Origin: Balamuthia mandrillaris
Lineage: Eukaryota; Discosea; Longamoebia; Balamuthiidae
Assembly: GCA_031835245.1 (NCBI GenBank)
Contig: JAVKOQ010000372.1
Coordinates: 1-48,813 of the forward strand
DNA length: 48,813 bases
Direction: 5' to 3'
Shown in pieces: positions 10,817 through 20,808 of the stretch. The stretch's first letter is position 1, and each line of letters opens with the position of its first letter. The notes beneath the pieces are model-generated. The model ran no database searches. It had not been told where the DNA came from and was given only the letters and a program-made list of their open reading frames with translations. The position numbers and the translations under genes are program-made.

Positions 10817-10886
10817 GGAGCTGCTACCTTCAGCCATGAACTCATGGCTGGTGAGGCTGGTGGCATAGTGCCGCTCAGCTCCTTTT
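10817..10886 (+). other. Nested inverted repeat followed by T run, just 3' of the Ser/Pro-rich gene
   Basis: CAGCCATGA (10831-10839) and TCATGGCTG (10842-10850) are perfect reverse complements with two bases between. An outer pair, GGAGCTG (10817-10823) and CAGCTCC (10876-10882), encloses it, and TTTT follows. It starts one base after the TGA stop at 10813-10815, so it would fold in the 3' UTR. A 3'-end processing or stability element is possible but unproven. Confidence 0.5.
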
Positions 10887-11064
10887 GTGCTGGAACGGTT
10901 CCTTCCTTCCTTTTTGTCTTTGTTATTATATGAATTCCGATTGGTTATTTTGATCTGATCCGAAGAAACTTCCGTTCCTTGTTTCCGTGTCGTCATGAAT
11001 AAAACCCCGCAGGGGGAAAGAAAGAAAGAAATCGCCCAACTGTAGAGCAGAGAGAAGGAAGAAG

Positions 11065-11492
11065 ATGGAAGAAGGCTACGGGGTGTACGGCAGTGACGAG
11101 GAGGATGACGTTGGGATCGATGGCGAAGCAGAAGACGAGGAAGATTCTTCAGAGGATGAAGAAGACTTGATGACTGCGGAGGAATTGGAAGAATACCAAA
11201 AGAAAGTGCGTATCCCACCAAATCTCTCTTGCAAGTCTTTGCTTTCTTTCGCTGGGTCCTTCTTTTTAACTCTTTCGCTCCTCCTTTTTCTTAGGTGATA
11301 GAAGCACCATATAACTATGAAGCTCACATCCAACTGATATCTGCGTTGCGCCTGATGGGCCAAATAGAGCCCCTACGAGCGGCACGAGAAAAGATGTCCT
11401 CTCTGTTCCCTTTGCCCCAAGGTATTTTGCTTTGCTCTCACCTTTCATTTTTTCATTCGCTTTTGCGCTTGTGTGCTTTTCCTCACGCTCTA

Positions 11493-11532
<40 letters not shown>

Positions 11533-11767
11533 TCCTCTTTGTGTTCTGCTTTTTCTTCTACGCATCAGAGGAATGGGAGCAGTGGATTCAGGACGAGCAA
11601 GGCCTCGCCACCTCACGGTTTGGGCAGGAACAGGTCATTGGCCTCTTTGAACGCGCACTTGCTGACTACCAATGTACCTTTTCTTTGTCGTTTACTTCTT
11701 TATTTTACGTTTCATGTATTTTCTTATTTGTTTTTTTAACTGGATCTCGTTCCTCTTCTTTCTTTTC

Positions 11768-11816
<49 letters not shown>

Positions 11817-12718
11817 CAACAATATTATAGCGGTAAAACTGTGGGAAGAGTATGGGCGATACGTGGCCCAACTGCCTGACACAAACCCAGAGCGTGTGCG
11901 CCAAGTCTTTGAGGAAGGACTAACCCGTGTGGGTTTGCATATTCCACTTGCTCATCAATTATGGAAAGCTTACCGGGACTACGAAACCTCACAAGACCAA
12001 CCCTCCCGGGTTAGGAAGCTGTATCATCGTGAGCTAGCTGTTCCTCTAATGGGTACTCTCTCTCTCTCCTCTCGTGCTTCTCTTTGTCCTTACTACTGCC
12101 TTATTAAATACCAGATATGGAAGAAGTTATGGAAGAGTACAAACAGTGGGAATCGGAACAAGTGGACCAAGAACCAGATGCAGGTAAAGAAAAGCAGTTG
12201 CAACAAGCATATGAAAGGGCACTTCGGTTATTGAAAGAAAGACTTCCTTATGAACAAAGTATCGCTGGTTCTGAGCAAACATCAGGTTTCACTTCTTCTC
12301 TGTCTCTCAGTCTCTCCTCTCTCCTAACCAATTTGTGATTGCAGCAAGCGAGCCCGACTACAGCAAGCTAGAAATGTGGAAGACGTACCTTCAGTTTGAG
12401 GAAGCACAAAAAAACCCCTCTCAAGTGCAATGTCTCTACGAACGAGCTGTAAAGAGTTATTGTTTAGTAGAAGAGCTTTGGTTCAATTACGCGACTTATC
12501 TTGTGCGTTCTTTCTCCTTTCTTCGTATATAATTTTCATTATCTTATACTTTTATGGCTTTATCACAAAGGAGCGAGAGCTAAAAAATGTACATGATGTG
12601 ACGATATTAGTATATGAACGAGCCGTCCGAAATTGCCCTTGGTCTGGTTCTCTATGGCCTGCCTACATCCGTGCTTTGGTATATACGAATTCCTCTTCTC
12701 TGCTTCTGTACTTCTCTT

Positions 12719-12758
<40 letters not shown>

Positions 12759-15128
12759 GCTCTTGCCTATGACACAGTTAATTTAATACTCGTCTCGTGT
12801 ATCTCTATTTTTTAATCTTCTTCAGGAAAGAGGAAATAGAGCAGATAGCCAGGTTAGAGGTAAGTGCTTCATTTTCTCTCCTCTCTTGTTGTCTCTCGTT
12901 TTCTTTTGTTTTGGTACCAACTGGTTATAAACAACATAGCTGTTTTCGAAAAGGCATTACAGGCTGGTGGCGGTTCATTATCAGCGGAAGGCTATCTTGC
13001 TATTTACGAAGCATTCATAGACTATTGTTATAGGCAGCTGCGTGGTTCTTCGGAAAGAAAGGAAAGTTCAGCAGAGAAAGGGAAAGAGGTAGCTATTTCG
13101 TCAGACTCAAGCCTGCAACAACAAGAACTGTTGCGTTTAACTTTTCAGCGTGCTGTTGACTTTTTTAAATCATGTATGCTATTTTTTCGTTGTTCGTTTG
13201 TTCGTTTGTTTGTTTGTTTGTTTTTTTTGTTTTATTGTGAGCTCACTGTTTTCTTCTTTCAACCAGATTATACGGAAAGCGGTTACGCTACCAAACTTCA
13301 GCGCTATTGGGGCACCATAGAGGTACAACTTCATTTCTTTCTTGTTATTGTTGGCCGCTTTTTTTCCCATCTTTCTGTTAGCTAATGACTTGTTCAACTC
13401 AACAGGCTCGTCAACTAGGAAATCCTGAGAAAGGTGTCGAACTGTGGGAAGACCTTGTGAAAGAGCACGGCAAACAGGGTGAGATCTGGTTGGAGTACAT
13501 CTCGCTCATTCGTTCCGTCGCATCGCACGATTGGATGGACAAATGCCGTTCCTCTTTCAAGCGAGCTTGCAATTGTGTGCACGATTGGCCCGAGAAAGTC
13601 TTTTCATCATGGCTGGACTTTGAAAGAGAATATGGCAGTCTTGAGGATTGGCAACAAGCTTACGTTCGTTGCTCCAAGCGAGGAGTGGAGATAGCCAAAA
13701 TACGACAGAAAGAGGCGGAACTTTATGCTCAAGGACAAGCCTACGGCGACCAACAACAACAAAATTATTATGTTCCACCACAAGCACAAAGAAGAAGAAG
13801 ACAAGATGGAAGAAGTGCTATGGTGCCAAAGCAACGCAAAGCAGTAAGGAGAACGAATCAACAAAGCAATAACGGCGCCAGAGGCGAGAAACGAAAGCGG
13901 TGGGAACGAGAAGAAGCAGCAGAAGGCGAAGAACAAAAGCAACGGCAACCACAAGAAGAAACAGTGCCCGACGATCACACAACCAAACGTGATTTCAAGA
14001 AACCGAAGAAGAGTACATCTCATTCTTTCTTTTTCAACTCGTTGTGAACATTAATTAACCGGGTTTTTCTAACAGATGTAAACGAAAAAGCCACCGCGGA
14101 TAGCACCAAGCCTGGAAGGGAGGTTCCACAGCCAGCCACAGTCGAAACAGATGGTACACCGCCATCTTCTCGTACCATATTTGTAAGTGGAATTCCTTTT
14201 TCTGCTGACGAGGCAGCAATTCATTCCGCTCTGAAAGAAGCGGTACGTTCTCTTTCTCTGTTTGCCTTGCCTATCTTTTCAGTCGTGTCTTTTTTTTTTC
14301 TTTATTTCATTTATTAACTTTCTGTAGTGTGGAGAAATAAAAGAAGTAAGGCTAGTGCGGAATAAAGAGGGCAAATCCAAGGGCTTTGCGTTTGTGGAAT
14401 GGGCAACTGCAAAGAGCGCAGAGCAAGCCCTCACCCTTACAGACTTTAAGATGGAGGGACGTGCCCTCACCTTCGAAGCTACCAGTGGCGAAGTACCTCG
14501 CAAGCCGGAGAAACTGCGAAAGACGCGAACGTACAACGACAAGAACACCATCTTCATCTCCAACTTGCCGTTTTCCACCACGGAAACGGAGTTGGAACAA
14601 GTTTTTGCTCCTTCTGGAAAGATCAAAGCCGTTCGTTTGATTCGAGACAGGAAACAGAAACCAAAAGGTTATGCCTACATTCAATGGGAAGATGAGGTAT
14701 GCATCAACTAACTTTCGAAGCCAAACGTCTCCAAACAACAGTGAACTCACTCCTTATTTTTTGTGCAAAAACAACAGGATAGCGTTCAAAAGTCGTTACA
14801 GTTGGATCAAACGCTGCTTGGCGGTCGTAGGATCAACGTGGCGCTCTCGAAGCCACCAGAGGTACCGGCAGGCTCCGCTGCTCCTGCCATCGCGCGCGTG
14901 ACACCGCCAACTGCATTGATCCCACGAGCTCAGAAACTAAGGGCCAAACTCAGCTTGACGGACAACAAACCGCCCGCTCCGAAACCTGGTGAAGGGGCAT
15001 CGGCCGCAGGTGCCCTCCCGGCAGAGAGCAGCACTGCCGCCCAAACTGCAGCAGCAAGGCCAACAACAGCAGCTGCAAAGGGCAAGTCAAATGCTTACTT
15101 TGCCAACCTCTTCAAGCAACAAAAATAA
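11065..15128 (+). CDS. SART3: SART3/Prp24-type U4/U6 snRNP recycling factor, about 949 aa
   Basis: Nuclear RNA-binding protein that re-anneals U4 and U6 snRNAs after splicing. Fourteen exons: 11065-11205, 11295-11421, 11569-11673, 11831-12052, 12115-12285, 12345-12502, 12571-12678, 12826-12859, 12940-13173, 13267-13322, 13406-14012, 14076-14242, 14328-14696, 14778-15128; sum 949 codons plus stop. The acidic N-terminus (EEDDVGIDGEAEDEEDSSED) is followed by HAT (half-TPR) repeats with W..Y motifs (LWEEYGRYVAQL, MWKTYLQFEEAQ, ELWFNYATYL, WLEYISLIRS). Two RRMs follow: RTIFVSGIPFSADEAAI with KGFAFVEW, and NTIFISNLPFSTTETELEQV with KGYAYIQWED. The extreme C-terminus KSNAYFANLFKQQK matches the Lsm-binding SNxxFxxLF tail of SART3/Prp24. 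Several introns contain (CT)n arrays on the coding strand. Exon 8 is only 34 nt. Complete gene. Confidence 0.94.
11499..11529. repeat. (CT)n microsatellite in SART3 intron 2
   Basis: About 30 bp of CT on the coding strand, 40 bp upstream of the acceptor at 11568. Comparable CT arrays sit at about 11770-11818 (intron 3) and 12722-12754 (intron 7) of the same gene. Confidence 0.9.
11770..11818. repeat. (CT)n microsatellite in SART3 intron 3
   Basis: Nearly 50 bp of CT on the coding strand ending 12 bp before the acceptor TATAG at 11830, so it doubles as an extreme polypyrimidine tract. Confidence 0.9.
12722..12754. repeat. (CT)n microsatellite in SART3 intron 7
   Basis: About 33 bp of CT on the coding strand in the middle of the intron 12679-12825. 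Confidence 0.9.
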
Positions 15129-15373
15129 CAAACAATAAAAATGGTCAGAAGCACGAAGCGAACGAAGCCTTGCCACACGTTCTTTTTTTTTACCATCTTT
15201 TGTCATTCGAATCGATACCTCATTTCGTGGGAACATGGCACCCCCTTGGACAAACCGTTTGTGGTGTGCTAGCCCACCCGTTTCCCATTATAGCTGTCGA
15301 CAGCAACAATTATGGCCCTCATGAAAATAATAATAGAAAGGAGAAAAGAAAAATAGGGAAAGAGCGAGAACAA

Positions 15374-15889
15374 ATGGCGCAACGCGGACTGAATGAGCCT
15401 CTGTTGAAGCAGGTGAGCGTGGACCGCTCCTACGGCCTGGATGCCGACAGGGCCATCATCGACGAGCAGAACCGGGGCATGCAAGGCATCGCCGAGGACG
15501 TGGAGGCCCTGCGAGACGTGATGGCCGACATGAAGCACCTCGTCGACGAGGGCCGCGAACATCTCAACATCACCGAGGAACAAACCTCCTCTGCTGTGGC
15601 TAATACCGCGCAGGCAAACGAGGAACTTGTTGTGGTATGTTTGCTTTTTTTTTTTTTGTTACGTGTTGTTCTATTCCCGATTGTCTTTCTTGTCTGTTTT
15701 GATTTCGTGATTTGTTTTTTTTCACAACAAAACATTAAACTTCTCTCTCTCTCTTCATCTTTATCAACAAAGGCAAACAAACTGGCCTGCTCGGCGCGCT
15801 ACAAGATGTTGTGCATCGGTGTGTGCTGTTTGTTGCTCCTCGTGATCCTCGTCGTCGTTTTGGTGGTCGTCCTTAAGAAGTATCTCTAA
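15374..15889 (+). CDS. Short tail-anchored SNARE-like protein, about 125 aa
   Basis: Looks like a minimal Q-type SNARE: membrane-fusion protein with one SNARE helix and a C-terminal membrane anchor. Exons 15374-15634 and 15773-15889 join at ANEELVV|ANKLACSARYK. After a 30-residue N-terminus without an Habc domain comes the heptad region (NRGMQGIAEDVEALRDVMAD, MKHLVDEGREHLN, then SAVANTAQANEEL), a basic linker, and a ~22-residue hydrophobic segment (CCLLLLVILVVVLVVVL) ending KKYL. Aligned to syntaxins by heptads, the ionic 'zero layer' position falls on Gly in VDEGREHL, with Arg next to it; neither the usual Gln nor Arg is in register. Start chosen at the ATG after a purine-rich leader; an upstream in-frame ATG at 15170 would add an unlikely hydrophobic stretch. 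SNARE identity likely, class uncertain. Confidence 0.72.
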   Translation: MAQRGLNEPLLKQVSVDRSYGLDADRAIIDEQNRGMQGIAEDVEALRDVMADMKHLVDEGREHLNITEEQTSSAVANTAQANEELVVVCLLFFFLLRVVLFPIVFLVCFDFVICFFSQQNIKLLSLSSSLSTKANKLACSARYKMLCIGVCCLLLLVILVVVLVVVLKKYL

Positions 15890-15998
15890 ACCCACACAAA
15901 CAGCAGAACAACATTCCCTTCTCTCCCGTCAAACCCAACCCCCCTTTTTTTTTTTTTGCTCTTTCTCTATTTTTCTTCCAAACGAACGTTTGTGTTAT

Positions 15999-16957
15999 TT
16001 ATTTATTATTATTATTACACTTCTTTACTTCTTCCTTTTTCTTTGGTTCTGTTTTACTTCTTTCGTCTTTAACAGGGTCCATCGGAAGGGAGGATGCGTG
16101 CACCACCTTTCCCTTGCCTCTCTTTAACAACGCATCTCGATAGGTCAGCTCCGAGATGGGCACCTGCAAATACTTGCTCATCTCCGCTGCAACGTTTCGC
16201 GCAAACAAGAAGGGATCGCTCTGCTCCTCTTTGGAGGGATGATAGACCGGAAGATAAGTTATCTCGGCTCTGCTCCACAGCTGACAAAAGATGCGGAAGA
16301 AGACAAAGAGATCCTTGGGGAGGGTGTGCCCCACGAACGTTGGGTGGAAGTGCTGGTGAGGATAGCGGATGCATATAGGTTGAACCGGCATTCCTGGTGT
16401 GAACTTGGTTGTTTGTGTTCAATCAGTCGTTGTTTGTTATGTGTGTTTGTAGGACGTACGGCGCCAGCACGAAAGCTCAACAAGGCTTTGCCGTTGGTAA
16501 TGGTACCCTCTGGAAAGATTAACAGCTGTGGTCCGTGCTTTCTCTTTGCTCTCTCTTTGATGGCGTCCAACGCCGCCACCCGTGACTTTGAGTCCATTCT
16601 ATGGTTTTTGTTTGTAAAGAGAGAGTAAGGAACGAAAACAAGAACGGAACGACCAGCACGAAGAGAATGAGTGCAAGCGAACAAACCGTTCCACAAATAC
16701 ACAATCTAGGGCGGAGGCGACCTCACCCACGCATGGCAACCGTTGAATGGACGCTTTGCTGACCATGCTTGGCACCTGCCCAGTGGCAGCCAGTAGCAGG
16801 ATAGGATCCAGTTGCGAGGTGTGGTTGCAAACTAGGATGCTCACCTCTGATAGATCTGCTGGCCTTCCTTTTACCTCTAACCAGTAGAATCCCGTCACAA
16901 ACAACATTCCTCGAAGCATACACCTTTGTTTGTGTACAGTTAAAGGGTAGTGAGAGA

Positions 16958-17030
<73 letters not shown>

Positions 17031-17601
17031 AAATAACATAGGAGTAGAAGAGAACGTACCGGAGCGGCAAAGCGAACAACAACTGTCTCCATCGCTCTCT
17101 GTTAAACCTTCCAGCACTAACTTTCTCCAAAGCGTTCAACGCGACCAGTCCCATCTTGACCAACACATACGTGGCCAAACAGCTCGGCACGATGATGCTC
17201 AGGCGCAATGGCACCAGGAAGAGACCTCCCAACACCGTTTTGATCCACTCATAGACACTCATCCTGGTGTCTTCTTGCAAAGGATCCACTGGCTGCTGCT
17301 CCTGTTCTTGTTCTTGTTCTGCTTTTGCTGCCACTTGACGTTGTTGCTCCTGAGCAAAGACAGCAGCGAAAGGAGAAGAAGCAGATGTGGAAGAGGAAGC
17401 ATGGACAAAGGAAGAAACGAGTAGAAAAGAGGAAGCTGAAAACGTAGCGGCCGCGCCGATGCGAAGAAGAAGAGTGGAGGAATTCTTTGAAGAACGAAGA
17501 TGGAGAGACGGAAGAAAGGTGGAGCGGGAACGATGAAAGATGAAAGCGGTAGGAGCTCGTGGAGATCCACGGGTTCTGTTTCGGATATAGTGAGCGCACA
17601 T
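15999..17601 (-). CDS. LPCAT-like/PlsC-family lysophospholipid acyltransferase, about 440 aa
   Basis: Membrane acyltransferase that transfers acyl groups from acyl-CoA to lysophospholipids or glycerol phosphates in the ER. Minus-strand exons: 17601-17060, 16923-16687, 16598-16460, 16403-15999. The Ser/Arg-rich first ~60 residues precede a hydrophobic stretch; a second membrane region is GGLFLVPLRLSIIVPSCLA. Catalytic motif I is SILVCNHTSQLDP (HX4D). Motif II is CVFVERMDSKSR, formed across the exon 2/3 junction. Motif III is LLIFPEGTITNGKALL. Motif IV is GMPVQPICIRYP. The order and spacing match LPCAT/AGPAT enzymes. The first intron carries a long CT microsatellite on the coding strand (16951-17028). 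The C-terminus (KTEPKKKEEVKKCNNNNK) is polar and partly simple-sequence. The precise substrate is not decidable. Confidence 0.9.
16951..17028. repeat. (GA)n microsatellite in LPCAT-like intron 1
   Basis: About 78 bp of GA with AAAG interruptions on the plus strand, CT on the coding strand, ending about 28 bp from the acceptor. Confidence 0.9.
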
Positions 17602-17944
17602 GTTATCAACAGAGGATGTAAAAAAAAAAAAAGAGGGGAGACGTAGTACGGGCTATGGCGTGCGAATGGATTGCAGATGGTTGATGAACCAAACCCGAGC
17701 GAGCTCATGGCTGTCCCTTTGGTGCCCCACAAGAACCGCCCTCCGGCACAGCCTCCTTCCAACAGCTGCAGTTGCCTCCTTCTCATCTTACTTGCTACTT
17801 TTTTATTGTGATTTTTTAATAATTTTTTTGGATTATCGATGCTATTGTAGTATTATTCCATCAGTTCAAAAATTCAAAAATTTGACCCTATATATTTAAA
17901 AAATCGAAAATAATCGACAAAAAGTCGAAAGTTTACCACTGACG
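17602..17944. other. AT-rich intergenic region
   Basis: Contains an A-run near 17619 and a strongly AT-rich stretch at about 17800-17930. The acyltransferase starts at its left end and the minus-strand Cys-rich gene ends at its right. No gene seen. Confidence 0.5.
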
Positions 17945-19030
17945 TTACAACAAGAAATCAACAAAAGAGCGCAAGGCGGAGGCGGAACTGCCCTGCCCAT
18001 CGTTGGAGGACTCTCCGTCGTTGCTGGCGTTGCTGCTGCTCTCTTCGGACGAGTTTCCGCTGCTGCTGCTGCTACCATCCTCGGGAATGACGATGGGTCT
18101 ACCGTCACAGTCCGCCCCGAAGCTCGGAGTGATGGGGAACTCGTTGGCGCCCTCGTAGTCGTTGAACGTGGTGAGGTTGTGAGCGGCGACGTATGGGGCG
18201 CCGGAACAGTCCCAGCTGAAGTAGGTGAACAGCAGCTTCCTCTGGCAATCCGCTCCGAAGCTCAGGGTGGAGCCGTAGAACTCGCAGGACTCGTCGGTGG
18301 TGAACGTGGCGTTGACCGCACAGAACTCGCCAAACATGTCAGCTATCGCAGAAACGAAGCAAACGGGATGGTCTGTTCAGGAGAAAAAAAAACAGCGGGA
18401 CAGGAATGAGCAAGAACGAACACCAGAAAGAGAAAACAAAGGCAACGATGGAAGAAAACAGAGAAGACAAACGAAGAAAGAGAAAGAGAAAGAGAAAACG
18501 ACGAACTAAATGGAGAAACGAAGAACATAAAACGATTCTTACCGGAATATTCTTCTTCATAGGCCGTCTCCTCTGCTTCACAGTTTTCGTTTGGAGTCGG
18601 ATTTCCCTCGCAGTCCACGTCCCAGTGGGCCTGCCTGAACTCTGCGTCGCTGATGACACACATTCCATCAACAAGAGTGGAGATGACATGCCCTTCGCAG
18701 CTCGTGCCATTATAATAGAACGCGACTCTTCTGACGCAGTCCACCATTACGGAGCGGGAGGCGGAGAGCTCGGTGCACTGCATGTGATCAAAGGCATCGC
18801 TGCTGCACTCGGAGCCCGCATCGGTGCAATTTTTGTACTCGTAAATGGAGGAAGAAAAGGTGCAGCTGCAAGCTATTTGGGGTTGTCCATGTTAAAAGTG
18901 AAAGAACCAAGGCAGCAAGCAAGAAAGAACAACACAGAAGCGTGGAAAAAAAAAACTCCGTACCAAAAGCGGTAGAGAACCAGCAAGCCAGCAGAAGGGA
19001 AGCTAGCACGACGGAGGCAAGGTAGCTCAT
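17945..19030 (-). CDS. Secreted or surface Cys-rich protein, about 274 aa
   Basis: Family not recognised. Minus-strand exons 19030-18964, 18872-18543, 18372-17945 join with phase-1 introns, a common layout for secreted modules. The N-terminus MSYLASVVLASLLLACWFST is a clear signal peptide cleaved near the first splice site. The mature part has many Cys residues spaced for disulfides (YKNCTDAGSECSSDAFDHMQ; SVMVDCVRRVAFYYNGTSCE; HWDVDCEGNP; FGEFCAVNATF; FGADCQRKLLF; SWDCSGAP; FGADCDGRPIV) and several NxS/T glycosylation sites. The recurring FGADC unit and the pattern F.(3-5)C suggest diverged internal repeats. The C-terminus is a Ser/Asn/Glu-rich stalk (SSSSGNSSEESSSNASNDG) ending in a short hydrophobic tail FVDFLL, which may be too short for a GPI signal. 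Extracellular role is inference. Confidence 0.8.
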
Positions 19031-19409
19031 TGTGTACGTCTCTGAAAGTTTCAAAACGGAGTATTTGGGTTCACAACAATACAAACAGAGCGTGATGTTT
19101 GGGAAAGAAACCACAGGCTATTTGTTTTGTTTGTTCCTGTCCACCAATAGCACCATTTGTTTGGTTATATTTACGAGCACTTGCCCAAGAAACGTTTATT
19201 AAGCAACCCAAAGTGGAGTTGGTTCACCGGATACGCCAGCTAAAGCCAGCCAATGGCATCATTTTTGATATATATATATATGCCCGAGAGATGAACTTAC
19301 CGGGGATAATGAAGCTTTCCAGTCTACCAACATCCAATAGCACGGTTTTGGTTGATGTTTATTAACCCTATGGACCGTGGCCTTCTTTAGTCATCCGCGC
19401 CAGCGTGCG
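19031..19409. other. Intergenic region
   Basis: About 380 bp between the start of the Cys-rich gene and the 3' end of the zinc-finger gene, with a TATATATATATA run at about 19267. CCAAT-like sites (CCAAT at 19143 and 19249) are present but not diagnostic. No gene seen. Confidence 0.4.
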
Positions 19410-20129
19410 CTAGGTTCTTGATTGCACAATGCCAAGGTCGCTCAACTCCTGCTGCAATGAAGCCACCACCTGTTCCTGCTCCGCCGGTGGCAATCGACCC
19501 ACATACTCCTCCAACCATCGCACCTGTCTTCTCCTTTGTGCTTCTTTGAACATCTCAAAGGTTCCAAAATAGCCTTTCACGCCTTCCAAGAAGCTGAAAG
19601 AACATGCCCGTACGTGCTTGTGAGCATCAGTGCCACAGTCCTGCAGGCACCATCCACACAGAGCAGCATTGCAGCGATTGCACTCCAACGCGAAGCAACC
19701 ATCAAAGTCCACAAATGCTTGTTGGCAACGAGGACACTGCAGGGTGAGGATATGCTCGATGATGTAGCGGCGGTGCTTCTGCCTGCTGCTCTCTTCTTCC
19801 CACATCTGTCGTTCCGCCTTCAAACGGTCCTCAAAGCCACGCTCCAGCAAGAACTCCTCCACCTTGCAACGGAGCGCCATCAGTGCTTTTCTTCCAGTGT
19901 CCTTCACATGTGCCATCAGCAGTTCCATTGGGAAGGGATCGGCTCGGCAACCGGTCACCATGCAAGGCACATGACTGGTTCGTCTTCCTCTTTCTTCGTA
20001 GTCCGTTCCTTTCACCGCCACCAACTTGGCCACCGGCACGTCCAGCAACGACACTACGTATCCGTCCAAACATTCCGGGGAAGGTCTCAATGAAGGAGGA
20101 AGAGCTGCCGCACCTCGCCCTAGTTTCAT
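19410..20129 (-). CDS. Zinc-finger protein with RING/IBR-like Cys cluster, about 239 aa (5' end uncertain)
   Basis: Exact family not named. The C-terminal half carries a dense metal-binding cluster: LTLQCPRCQQAFVDFDGCFA, LECNRCNAALCGWCLQDCG, TDAHKHVRAC, eight or more Cys plus His in an order like IBR or degenerate RING domains of ubiquitin ligases. Before it is a charged helix (CKVEEFLLERGFEDRLKAER), after it a helical tail (RRRQVRWLEEYVGRLPPAEQ). A separate CMVTGCRADPFPMELLMAHV segment may be another zinc site. The plain ATG at 20129 has an in-frame stop about 35 nt upstream. A 5' exon at about 20494-20448 (MAASAGGSLPSNLVPE) joined by a phase-1 intron with donor GTGCTA would read through to this frame, but that intron contains a GAAA microsatellite on the coding strand and is unproven. 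Possible ubiquitin-pathway protein. Confidence 0.65.
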   Translation of the reverse strand: MKLGRGAAALPPSLRPSPECLDGYVVSLLDVPVAKLVAVKGTDYEERGRRTSHVPCMVTGCRADPFPMELLMAHVKDTGRKALMALRCKVEEFLLERGFEDRLKAERQMWEEESSRQKHRRYIIEHILTLQCPRCQQAFVDFDGCFALECNRCNAALCGWCLQDCGTDAHKHVRACSFSFLEGVKGYFGTFEMFKEAQRRRQVRWLEEYVGRLPPAEQEQVVASLQQELSDLGIVQSRT

Positions 20130-20306
20130 GGAAATGGTCAGAGGACAAGCGGTGACCGTTCCTCAGCATCCTGATCTTCAACTGGTGGACCTTTTACAAC
20201 AGACTCATCCATTTCTTTTCGTTGTCGTTATCTTTTCTTTCTTTTCTGTTCGTTTCTTTCTTTCTTTCTTGTCGTTTCTTCCTTTCTTTCTTGTCGTTTC
20301 TTGTCG

Positions 20307-20420
<114 letters not shown>

Positions 20421-20808
20421 CCCATCAAATCCAGTTCAGTAGCACCTTCAGGAACCAAGTTGGAAGGCAAAGAGCCACCCGCAGAAGCAGCCATTTTCAC
20501 TCGGTCACCGAATGTCCCTTCCGCTTTGGTTTTGTTGGAATGTTTTGGACGAGCGAGGAGAATGCCGGGACGGACGCGAGATAGGAAAATGCACACGTAA
20601 TTTGAAGTGACTAGACGTGAGCCTGGAGAGGAGAGAAGGTCAGTTTACCACCTATTATCCAAATTTTAATTAATTAACGCTATTCACCCTATTAGATATG
20701 TTACCGTGAAATAACTGCACGCAGATCGACTCCCGACGCAAACCATTTTATTCCCTTGAGAAAAAAATGAGAAAGAATAACTGAAACAAAAGCCAAAAGA
20801 AACGAGAC

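Noticed and set aside
15170-15373. Upstream extension of the SNARE-like protein to Met at 15170
   Set aside because: The added residues are hydrophobic and T-run encoded, untypical of a SNARE N-terminus; the ATG at 15374 follows a normal leader.
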